Origin: Oscheius sp. JU75
Lineage: Eukaryota; Nematoda; Chromadorea; Rhabditida; Rhabditidae
Assembly (NCBI GenBank): GCA_037178855.1
Contig: JASJZC010000007.1
Location: 10,416,001 to 10,480,000 of the forward strand
DNA: 64,000 nt
Direction of reading: 5' to 3'
Shown here piece by piece: positions 23,401 through 34,600 of the stretch (within the stretch, counting starts at the first letter, position 1; each line of letters begins with the position of its first letter). The translations under genes and the position numbers were made by a program. The notes beneath the pieces were generated by a model, which did not search any database, had not been told where the DNA came from, and was given only the letters and a program-made list of their open reading frames with translations.

Positions 23401-25683
23401 TGGTGACCTTTTGTCAGATTCAAATGGGACATTCCTGTGTGGGTGCAGTATGGAAAGAAGAGTCCAGAGATGAAATGGTTACCGCACAGTAAGTTTTTAC
23501 TCTTAAATTTTCCCTGCCAAAATCATCGTTTTGTCATGGTCAAATTGACAGTCGCATTCGCTGAACCAAGTTTCTTATCGATCACTGGCAAATAGTTCCT
23601 GTCACCGCATTCTTGCAAACGGGTCAGCTTCTTCTCTTCTATTTCAAACTGTCCGCGCGTCGGTATGTATGCTGGAAGTTTGTAGCCGACTTCCGAGATA
23701 AGCAACCAAAAGGGTGATGGCCAACCAAGTCAAAGTGGCAGCTCCTTCTCAGCAATCTGTTCGTGTTAGCCGGTTTTATCAATTTTGTCATGATGTCACC
23801 ATATTTACCTGTCGTCCTGATTCTACCCGCTGAAGATGTTGTATTGAATTGAACTCAAAATAACTATGAAGAGCACTGAACCACACAGTTTTTTGTTAGG
23901 GTACACTAACACGCAAAGCTTTAAACGTTAAAAGTCCTTATTAGATGGAACGCTGTACCTCCCCAAAGAAGAAGGACTGGTAATTTTGAATGCCGAAGGA
24001 TTCTCCTACGTTCGAACTGGATACACTGAAGACTACTGGACGCAAATTTTCGATCAGCTCAAGAGAGATCACCTGGTAGGGAACTCTTGAATCAAATTCA
24101 AAGGTTCAGATATTCTCTGAAAGAACCAGATTCATCCTGATCTCTGATGCCTTTGCGATGGCTGACATCGGGCGACTCCGCTACGAGCATTTGTTTGGTC
24201 TTTTCGATTATCTTGGCAAAGAAACAGTTAGAGGAGGCACCATTTGAAAATTATTAGTCTTCAGGATTACATGCCTTGGAGTGGTTTCAGAATGGCTGCT
24301 GGCGGCATTTTAAACTATTTCGGAACAGAGCCACAATCAAAAATTGTGGAGGTTGGTGAACTTTTACATATAACATGCATTACTCTTACAGAAGTACTTC
24401 TCCAAAATTCTTGAGGCCCCATTCAACAAAACCAGCATTTCCCACATCAGCTCAAACTACTTGAATGAAAAGGAATTCTTCCAAAAGTTCGATATATAAC
24501 CTTACTGGACGTTATAGCTTTTCAGTCTACAAGAAAGCGCGACCTATTTGACCTACTGCGATCTTAACAAAGCAGCCTGCAAGAAGGATTTAAGACAGCT
24601 GTACGAGGTCAACGTTTTGGCCAACTGTAAAGGACCGAATGCTATCTACTCTCAGTGTTCAACGTAAGTCGTTTCTTGCTAAACTGGGTTCAGGACATCT
24701 CTTTAGTTGGCGCTTTATGCTCAGTTGGTTTGTATCAGCTGCCTAATCTAGCTTTAATTGTCATATTCGAACGTTTTCCCTATCACATGTTGTTTTATCC
24801 TAGAATACCTGCCCTAACCTCTGTCTTTTTATGTGTCATGTATGCTGTAAATTTGAACTGATAATTTAGTACTCTCATACTATTATTCAATCTGTCCCAT
24901 TCATGCGTTCTCGAAAGAGTGAAACTTTTGAAATATCATAGTCTCTGATCTGTCAAACCATCTCATTCCTAGTCTACAGCGCGACATGAAGAAAGGTTAA
25001 AATACAGAACTAATGTTTCAGAGTTGCCGCTCCTCTAAGAGCTGTTGTCTACTGTCGAGCCGTAGAAGACGGCGACAGCTCCGACTTTGACAGAATGATG
25101 CAGATGTACAGGAATGAGATTGTCCAAAATGAGAGAATCAAGCTAATGGAGGGTCTGGCTTGCAGCAGGAGTGCTGGAACACTGAAGACGTGAGTCATTT
25201 TCACACATCTATATACATTCTAAGTCTTCTATCCTTGGCTGTTGACCGGAAGTCAAACACCTTCCGCTTTCAAGACGTGACAACTCTGTTTGCTGCTGTA
25301 GCCCACAATGAGAATGGAAGAGAGCTGGCCTTCAATTTCCTTCTCGAGAACTGGGATCAGATCTTGAAAAGGTAGAATATATACATTCCTCAGCAAAAAC
25401 ATGTCTCAGCTTCGCTGACCAGCACGAGATCATCAACAGAATTGTCACGCAAACTACATCCACAATCCGAACCAGGATACAAATGGAAATGGTATTTTTT
25501 ATGGAGTTTCCTATTCAATAAACTAGTTTTCAGCTCAAAAACTTCCGAAAAACTGCCACCAACGGTATGCTATATACTAGCTTCTATGTTCAAGCTATGC
25601 ATGCTGAGATTCGGTTGAAATGGGTCGAGAAAAATGGACCATCTCTGATGAAGCTGTTCCAGGAAAAAATGAACAGGATCTGA
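20418..25683 (+). CDS. M1-family aminopeptidase N-like metalloprotease
   Basis: It is a type II membrane zinc aminopeptidase that removes N-terminal residues from extracellular peptides. A short exon ([11 protein letters not shown], 20418-20450) joins in phase to [18 protein letters not shown], then one transmembrane helix ([20 protein letters not shown]). The ectodomain begins [20 protein letters not shown]. The substrate-recognition GAMEN motif lies near 22270 ([13 protein letters not shown]) and the zinc site near 22410-22710: [20 protein letters not shown] followed by [17 protein letters not shown] plus the downstream Glu are complete, with Gly where most relatives have Ala. The catalytic-domain Tyr region reads [17 protein letters not shown] long C-terminal ERAP-like helical half follows (about 23950-25680), ending FQEKMNRI. 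Introns are mostly short; two (20764 on, 22431 on) hold local repeats. AATAAA at 25755. The 5'-most exon is inferred from phase only. Confidence 0.92.
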
Positions 25684-25754
25684 ACAATGTGCTTAAGAAG
25701 CTATTTAACAAGCTATGGACTATTATGGCATCCTTAACCTTAATATTTGGTCAT

Positions 25755-25760
25755 AATAAA
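25755..25760 (+). terminator. Poly(A) signal of the aminopeptidase gene
   Basis: AATAAA 72 nt after the stop codon. Confidence 0.75.
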
Positions 25761-26887
25761 GTATTCTGAACTGTCACCACTCTTTGAAAAGATCAGTTTG
25801 TAGATGTGCAACTATCCCACGGAGCACTTGAGCACATCTTTGTCAGCTCTTCCAAGTTTGAGAGTTTTCTTCAACATAACGTTCATTATCCATTCAATAA
25901 CATCGCAGATTCGATCTATCACAAAAGAAGTGAAGTTATTGTGCGTGCCAATCTAACTCAGTGTTTCCCGTAAAAGGTAAGCTTGAAGATTCCTAGAGGA
26001 TCCGATAATTTCTTATTGACCGACAGCTGGGTTTCCAGAAGCAGACAGATAAAAATTGTAAAAAAAGTACGAAGTAAAGTCTGTTCGGAAGACACATTTA
26101 TACGTTTTTTAACAGTGTCTCATCGTGAATCATTCCTGAACTGTATGGTACTCCAAAAGATGTTCTCTACAATCTCAAGCGTCGACTGAAGTTTTTGCAG
26201 CGGAGTTATAAACAACGGATTTGGGATTAACGTTCTTTGTCATCCCGACGTTTAATCGAAAACAGAAACTTTGCTGATGTTAATTGGGGACACACATTAG
26301 CCTCAATGAGACCTGCTGTTCGAATATCCTATTCATAAAGATGCTTGAGAGAGACGGAGCTGTGTTCCTCGCGTTATCCATCGTTGATTAGATCCTCCAG
26401 CAAATCTTGGCCATTTTGCCTCACAGCTCTTTTAGTTTACGAGCACACATAAGTCCGGCGACCCGGAATGTTAATGGAAGCCGAAGGCGTGGTCAGCAAT
26501 GCCTTTTGAAATCTCTCTCTTCTCTTCTCCGACTCTTGCTCCTGTTTTCGTTACGGGACTTTGCTCATGAATAGGTAGGTACATCTTTCGGCCCCGGGTT
26601 CTGAAAGAGGTGTACTACTTCATAAACAAGATTCTCTCTCGCGCCTCAGTTCATTCCGCTCTTCGAAGTTAACCCTCAAGCTTCAAAAAGCACAATTAAT
26701 GCATCCATTTTACCCAAATTGCCTCACACACACACTCTCTCTCTCATTCGAGCCATTGTGGCCCCTGGCTATTGTTTTGTCTCACTCGCCGATTTTAGAC
26801 CCAATCTCGAGCCCATCTAACTCCGTTCAGCGAACGCCTCCTCTTATCAAGGCAGCAAAGACAGCCATTTGTCTCCTCAAATCCCAA
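25761..26887. other. Intergenic, no supported gene
   Basis: It contains pyrimidine-rich patches (CACACACACTCTCTCTCTC near 26727) and no supported exon. Confidence 0.45.
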
Positions 26888-27351
26888 ATGTCGCGCGCCG
26901 GAGGACTTGCAACAGGTCAGTCGAACTCTCTTTGAGGAAGTTGAAAAACAGAGCATTCGTGCTCAGTGCATCGCGTGACATATCATTATTGAGGCACCAA
27001 GTTCTCTTTGATTGTTGAGGCCTTCATTAAAATGAGATTGGTGTTATTCAGGTCATGCTCCGAGTCCGTACTTGAGACGATTGAGACTACCAAATTTGGG
27101 GACCTATCGTCCCCATGATACAGACGAGCCGAGTCCGGAAGAAGAGTATAATAAGATGGAACTAATTCGGGCGAGAATGGTATGAGCCTTTTCCAAATAC
27201 TGGCAAGGATGCATTGCAGGAAGAGCGAAAAAAAGAACTACAAGCAGCTGTAGAAGCCTCCAAAGCATCTACAAAGACAGATGACGATTCGAAGCCGCCA
27301 TTCTATCACCCGGACAATCTATTTCAGACGACGACAGAACAGAATAAGTAG
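26888..27351 (+). CDS. Unrecognised 95-residue charged protein
   Basis: Three exons join in phase: MSRAGGLATG; HAPSPYLRRLRLPNLGTYRP through EEEYNKMELIRARM; and EERKKELQAAVEASKASTKT through PPFYHPDNLFQTTTEQNK, ending at TAG 27349-27351. The second half of the middle exon and the start of the third form a probable amphipathic helix (YNKMELIRARMEERKKELQA). The first 30 residues are basic with no acidic residue and could be a mitochondrial presequence. I do not recognise the family. Introns are 135 and about 40 nt. The downstream 700 nt contains many TTTGTCA words. Confidence 0.6.
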
Positions 27352-28680
27352 TCGTCTGTCCATCTCGCTTTGTGATAAATGTCTCTCTCTATCTCTCTCT
27401 AACGATAAAGTCGATATCTGCTTTGTTTTTGACCGTTCCCCGTTCAGGGAAATGACAGCAGGTGACATATCGTTCAGAGATCTGAATTGTTCCAAGGCCG
27501 TACAAGTTCATGTGGAGTGAAGGTCTCTCGTGTTTGGTAGGAAAAGTGCAGTGCAGTAATCTAGGTCACCTGCTTTGTAGTCGTAATCTCAGGTAGACAT
27601 TCAGGAGAATTGTTATCCAGCCTCACAATTTTTGGTATGGCTGAAATGTTCGTAAGTTTTGCCAGAATATGTTAGCTTCTGTCAAGCCTTTGTCAAGCTT
27701 CTTCAACATGTTTTGTCAATTTTCATTAAATGAGGTCTGCTTCATTCAAATTATGTCTATTGTCAAAGAGTTTCGGATTTAACCAAACTTTACCAACTTT
27801 GCGGCTCTTCTTTTGCCAATGCCAGTCAATTTCAATGAGCTTCGTCTATTTATGTCGTTTCCTGTCGTGTCAAACTTTTGTCAGGTTATGTCCAAATGCA
27901 CAAGCTTGTGAGCTTTAATCAATTTGCAGCTTCTTCTGCCAAGTTGTTAAAGCATATCAGCTTGAGTCAAATGTTATAACGTAACGGTAGATGACATCTT
28001 CTGCAAAATTCACTTTGTTAATGTCTTTTTCTGTCAAAGTTACGTCCATTTTCGTCAGGGTATGTCCCTTTGGCAAGCTTATGCATTGGTCACAATTGTC
28101 TAAATACTATTTTCCCGCAGAACAGCATCTTTTCCCTTTCGTCCCTCTTTTCGAGAGATTCGCATCCTTAATCGATTTCGCCGTTTTCGATTGAACAGAT
28201 GTTCCAGCGCCGCCCCTACCAGATGCATAATTACCTGTCAGGCCATTTCACACAAAAATCGTGGCTTGCCGCGCTGCGTCCGCCCGCAACGCGATTCCAG
28301 GTTCAAACGCAAAGGGGCCGACGGAGCACAAATACGCAATCCAATCAGCACAATCTTGAGCCTTCCATGCTTGTTTATTATGGAGAAACAACATTTTTCT
28401 CATGTATAGCACTTTACACGAGTTTTATTTTTAAAAAAACTGCGTAAAAAGCATTTAGAACTAGACATTTTTATAGCGTGTTGTTAAAAAATAAACAAAA
28501 TTATCCATTTTTCATACTTATTACTCATTTTGATCAAAATCTACACTCAACTATGATTCCAAAGCAGATTCAGCATGTTTATTTTGGATATCTTCCCATG
28601 TTTCACCTCGATCTCCTTTCAAAACACCTTAAAAAGCTATTTTTTTAGCGAACTTCGAGGTAATACGGGTACCTACGGCC
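27352..28680. other. Intergenic, dense in TTTGTCA-like words
   Basis: About 27600-28100 carries many copies of TTTGTCA, TTGTCAA and GTCAAG on the plus strand. No coding exon is supported. The 5' leader of the ABC transporter gene probably starts after ctatttttttag at about 28648. Confidence 0.5.
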
Positions 28681-31600
28681 ATGGGCGAGAATTTCCTCGA
28701 GGAATTCTGTGGCTCCGCCAACGGCTCATGGTTTTTAACGAAGTACCTCGTCGATTTGGATCGTCATATGCTCACAAATTGTGGTGAAGCTGCTCTCATA
28801 TCAATCCTGCAACTTAGTCTGTTGGTTAACGTTCTCATCAATGGCTGGATGATCTTTGTAAGTTTGCCATTTTTCTTTATTCAATGGTTTTCAGGGTCGT
28901 TTCCCAAGATACACGAGCTACGACAACCTCGACTACTACTATTGGAGCAAATTTTTTATCATCTTCGTGTGCCTTGTTATTCTGCTGGTCTCATTTGTGA
29001 TCTCATTCTTCGAGTTATACCATCTACCACTGGTAATCAAAATAGAGGAAGGACTCATGCTTCTCGTCTGGACGGCTATGCTTCTCGTGTGGTTCTTTTC
29101 AATCCGGCATAGAAGGTGAGTCTCTTTAAATTTTTGTAGCTTTTATAATTTCAGTATCACCCGGAAAGGATCTCTCACCTTCTGTCAATTTCTCGCTTCC
29201 AAAGGAATCTTTCTCGTCTGCGGACAGCGTTCTCGAATCTATGGATTTCTGTCCCTTCAGGCCATCCTAATCGATGCCGTGGCAGTTTTATTGGTTGTTT
29301 ACGGCATCATTCACTGGGTTGAAAAGCGAGAGATTCAGTAAGCTGGCATGTCTTGATTTGAATTTTCTTTTCTTTCAGTAGGATAATTGGTCACCGACGG
29401 CTGGACGATGACGGGAACGAGATTCTGAACACAGAAGCTGATGAGGGAGCCAACGGCTTTTCGAAAATATTCTTCTTGTGGACTAATCCTTTGATTTCAA
29501 AGGGTGGCAAGGGTTTTCTGCGAACGGTAAGAGATTTCTTAAGCTTTTGGCTCAAGTAAACAAATAATTGTGATCACAGCGTTGAAACATGCATGCAAAC
29601 CCAAAAATAGGTACATAGTCTGTCCAGCCAACAGCGGAAAAGACAATCCTTTGAAAAATCTAGAAAAAAACTGATCCTACGAAGAACAAAACGTAATACA
29701 CTGTCGTTTCCGCTGACTGACTCAACATATGAAGTAGTCCAAAATTTACAAAGATCAACATTAAGTCTTCCACAAAAGTACCTGATTTAGGAATTTTCAG
29801 ATAGAAGATCTCTATCAGCTCCCTCCCTCTCTGAACGTTCAAAATGTCGAAGCACACTTTGTCGAGAACTCTCCAACTTTCTTCACTGACGCTGAAAAAT
29901 TCTCCGTTTACAGGTAAAACTTATTATTATCGCATACCGTCGTTATAGATCTCTTCTGAAGTCATTTGGATGCGAATTCATTCTTTTGGCTGTTCTTCGA
30001 CTCTCTGCCGATGCATTCACTTTCTGTGGACCGATTCTGCTTCGTTTTCTTGTGGAATCACTAGAACTGTCTGTGCCTACAGACGACGGTGTCTATCTCG
30101 CCCTAGCCGTCACTCTTTGCACATTCTTGGCTTCCATGTTTAACAATCACTTTAACTTCTACGTCACGAAAATTGGCATGAAGTAAGAATTCTGTTTGCT
30201 TTTTTACTTCAGTTTTAGGGTCAAGACAGCTCTAATCACTGCAATCTACGACAAACTTCTTCGGGTTCCCTATTCGGAACTTTCGCCATCTTCTGGTCAA
30301 ATCATGAACTATGTCTCGACCGACGTGGACAGGATTGTCAACTTTTGCAACTCGTTTCATCAGTTCTGGGCAATGCCAATTCAGCTGGTGGTGGCTCTGT
30401 TTCTTCTCTACAGACAGGTACTTTGCTTTTTGCTTAAGTTATAAAATTTTACAGGTTGGCAAGGCATTTTTGGCTGGAGTGGTCACCGCTCTCATACTCA
30501 TTCCAGTCAATCAAGTCATTACGGTGTTGATTGGACGAATGTCAGAAAAGTTTATGCATTGGAAGGATCAGCGAATGAAGGTAAGCAATGATTTTCCTTT
30601 TTAAAAAATTTCTTTAGTGTATCCAAGAACTGGTAGAGAACATCCGCACGATTAAATCCTCAAACTTGGAGCACTTCTTTTCAGAGAAGATTGGAAAGGC
30701 TAGAGAACAGGAACTGTACTACCTCAAGATCAGAAAGTACCTCGACGCTGTCTGTGTATACCTCTGGGCTTCTGCTCCTCTTCTCATCCAAATTTCCATC
30801 TTCACCGTCTTCGTATGGGTCTACCAGATGAAAATGACCGCCGGAGTAGTACGTTGTACTTCAATTTTTGCTCTATAACAACGCGAGTTCGTAGGTACCT
30901 AGATAATACGGGCGAGAATTTAAGTAGGTAGTACAAGTTAAATTCGGTCCTGCTACTAGGGCGGAAGAACTGATTGCTCGCCTAGAAGAACGTTGCTTCC
31001 TAATTGCTCTGCTGAATTTGAAGAAGAAGATCTACTTCGACAATTTGCAAGTGGAATACCTTCTACTTTCCACCACTAGAGGGCAACCATCTATTTCGTC
31101 TACGAGGTACGCCTGGGAACGCGTAGACTAACCCATACCAATGACCAAAAGCCGATTTCTCACTATTGGAGCTATTAACGCCAGAACATTGTCTTCAACC
31201 GCACGACAGATTGAATTGGATGAGGCCTTGGAAAAGTTCAACTGCGACATCCTCGTTGTATCGGAAACTAGAATTACCAGAAAAGGATCTTTCACATTCA
31301 CATCTTCGCAAAGGATAGTGTTTCACTCTGGTGGCCGAACTACTGCCCATGGTATAGCCTTCGTTACCACCCCAGAAGTCGGAAAGGCTGCTGATTTTTA
31401 TCCTAGGAACGACCGTATAGCCGCACTTCATTTGAAAACGGAAAAGGTTTACATTATCGGATGCTATGCTCCTACAAGCACCTATACAGATGATGAGTAC
31501 GATAGTTTTCTTGAGCAAATTGAACAGGAAATAAGGAAATGCCCAAAGAACGCTACCCCATTCATAGCAGGAGATTTCAATGCCAAGATCCAACGACGTG

Positions 31601-34600
31601 ACGGAAATGAAAAATCAGTAGGAAAATACTGTGGAGGAGACGGAAATCAACGTGGGACAATGCTTACCGAATTTGCTATGAGAAATGATATGAAAATATG
31701 GAATACTATGTTTCGAAGGAAGAAGAGCAAACTGTGGACTTGGAGGAGCCCAAACGGACAAGTTTTCAATCAAATTGACTTCATGCTGTCGTCTACAAGA
31801 ATCAAAGTGGTCAACTGTTTTACCCATAGATCCTTCCAATTTGATTCTGATCATCGGCTTATCGTTGCTCACGTCAAAACTACTCTAATTCAAAGGAAGA
31901 GGAGGATGCCTAAACCACACTTACGATTCAATAGGAGACAATATGTTAACAACGTCCAGCTGCTTGGTGAACCTCAAACCCCATTTGCAGATTCTGCTAC
32001 TAATTCATACACAATACTACGTGCATATACAGAAACGGCTGCTTCGAACTGCTGGCAAGACATTCCTAAAATCAAATGGATAAGCGATCATACCAAGGAC
32101 CTCCTGGCCAGAAGACACTTTTTCAAGGGAAAACCTCTGATGGCTCACGAATACAAAAATGCTTGTTCTCTAGCACGGGTTGAATTACAAAAGGACATTG
32201 CTAAAAGGAAAGAAGAGAGGATAAAAGAAGCTATCATTCATGGAAAAGGAATAAAAGACGCAATAAGATCAACGGCTCACAAGAAGACATTGTTGATGAT
32301 GGAGGATCCAGCAACATGTACTAAGTCACAACGCTTCACCTGTAAGATGGTCAAACAATACTACGACAATCTGTTCCGAAGCTCAATTCCACTGAATCTC
32401 TACATACGACCGTCAGATGAATCATTGCCCCCTTTCACAACGGAGGAAGCTCGATACGCTCTCAAATCCTTGAAGTTAGGACACTCCCCAGGTCCCGATA
32501 ATATTCTCCCTGACATGTTGAGTCTGGCATCGGAACAACTCTCTCCAGTAGTTGCTGCTTTACTCAATGGCCTTTCACGTGGAGATGATGTTCCAACTGG
32601 ACTCTGTGAATCTTGGATGAAACTGATACATAAAGGAGGAAGCTCTGAAGAATTGGGAAATTTTCGACCTATATCGCTACTATCCACTGTCTTGAAGGCG
32701 TGCACAAAAGCCATTTTGATGAGGATGCTAAGGAATCTTGATGAATTCGAAGACTATAGTCAAAGCGGCTTTCGCAAAGGTTTTTCAACGATGGATCATG
32801 TTCATGCTGTCAAGCAAATCGCCGAAAGATGCACAGAATATTCAACTCCTATCTACTTCGCATTTGTCGACTTCTGCAAAGCTTTTGACTCTATCGAATG
32901 GAATGCAGTCTGGAGCACACTGTCATCGGCTGGAGTCAAAAAGGAATTAGTGATTATGCTACAACGAATATACGAATCCTCGAACACGTTCGTTATTGTC
33001 AACAAGGAAAAAGTAGATGTGGACTTCCGGAAAGGAATACGCCAAGGAGATACTCTCTCTCCTCTGTTGTTCAACTGCGTACTCAGGAGTATTATTCGCT
33101 CAATCGACTGGGAAGAGAATGGAATAAAAATTGATGGAAGACGGCTGACAAGTCTAGAATACGCAGACGACGTTACCATTGTCGGAAAATCTCGACCCGA
33201 ACTGGAGAAAATGCTCCGAAAACTGATGGATGCAGCCGAGCAAGTTGGCCTACGAATTAACGACAAGAAGACGATTCTGCTTACGAACTGTACTACAACA
33301 AGGACACCCATCTCAGTCAATGGTCTGAACTTTGCCTTCAAAGACGAAGTGAAATACCTCGGAGTCTCAATTTCTCTCCCATTGGACCACCATAGGGAGA
33401 TTGATTGCGCTGTCAGAAGAGGATGGTTGGCATGGAGTCAACAAGCAAAGTGGTTAACAGATAGAACTATTCCCATGGACAAACGACGCCACCTTTTCAA
33501 CTCCTGTATCACTCCAGTGGTCACCTATGGCTGTGAAACTTGGACGCTCAAGGAACAAGATAGGGAACGTCTGAAAGTCGCTCAAAGAAAAATGGAGCGA
33601 AGAATGCTGAAGATTACAAGGATGAATCGATGGAATAACGATAGAGTGAGAAATATTACCAGAGTCAAAGATTGGGTGAAAGTAGCTGACCGACTGAAAC
33701 TTGCCTGGGCTCACAGGATTACGCAGATGCCTCAGGATAGATGGACACGTGCTACCACGACTTGGATTCCTTACGACAGGAAAAGACTTAGAGGACAACC
33801 ACCGCCAAGATGGAGAGACTTTTTGAAGCAAAATTTTGATAGATGCTGGTGGAATGCCCCAAGTGAAGATTGGAAACGAGTCATTGACCATCATAGATAA
33901 TTCTACGATTTGGAACAATAAATAAATAAATAAAAAAACTAGGGCGGAACAGGAACATACCCTCGGGCCACCTAGGGAGCCGAATGTTTGGCTGTCAATT
34001 CGAAACACTATAATTCTGTCAAAAGTGTACCGGTCCAGAATCAATATGGCTTGCGAGCCACTCGCAAAGATAAAAGTAGTCTAGAGTTTAAACTAAGATA
34101 ATACGGAAAACATCTTTTTAATCCGCCATTCAAACCTTGGCTACAAAACTGAATTTTCAGGTATACCCAGTGATTGCCCTGATCTCGATGCTCATCATGC
34201 CTTTGAACGCCTTCCCTTGGGTCTTGAACGGAATGATCGAATCCTGGGTCTCTCTCAAACGCTTGGAACGCTTCTTTGCATTGAAAAACATCGACTACCA
34301 CCGGATCTACTGTCAGAACGACGAACGTCGTTGTTTACTCTATCTCCGCCAGGGATCCTTCTTCTGGGACTTCCCGGAGCTGCCAACAGTCTCCGACTTT
34401 ACTCTTATCGGCGGAGCCGGCCACATTATTGGAATCACGGGAGACGTGGGCTGTGGGAAATCAACGCTTTTGATGGGACTGCTGGGAGAGACACGTATAC
34501 CCGATAATCAGCAAATTGGAATCACGAAAGAGAGCACAAAGGGAATCACCTATGTCGGGCAGGAGAGATGGCTGAGTCGAGGTGTGAAAAGCTGCAAGCC

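Larger units (their letters stand above)
30967..33937 (+). mobile_element. RTE-clade non-LTR retrotransposon, apparently intact
   Basis: The element is 2,971 nt, inserted in the sense orientation in an intron of the ABC transporter. It is bounded by a perfect 12-bp direct repeat ACTAGGGCGGAA (30955-30966 and 33938-33949). It ends in an AATA-type simple tail (AATAAATAAATAAATAAAAA), typical of RTE elements rather than a long poly(A). It has a 54-codon open frame at the left end, then the 919-codon endonuclease/reverse transcriptase ORF. The absence of frame damage and the perfect duplication point to a recent insertion. The 5' end may be truncated inside a small first ORF. Confidence 0.92.

Noticed and set aside
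32853-34044. Long minus-strand ORFs within and beyond the RTE element
   Set aside because: Antisense shadows of the reverse-transcriptase ORF, with no recognisable motifs.
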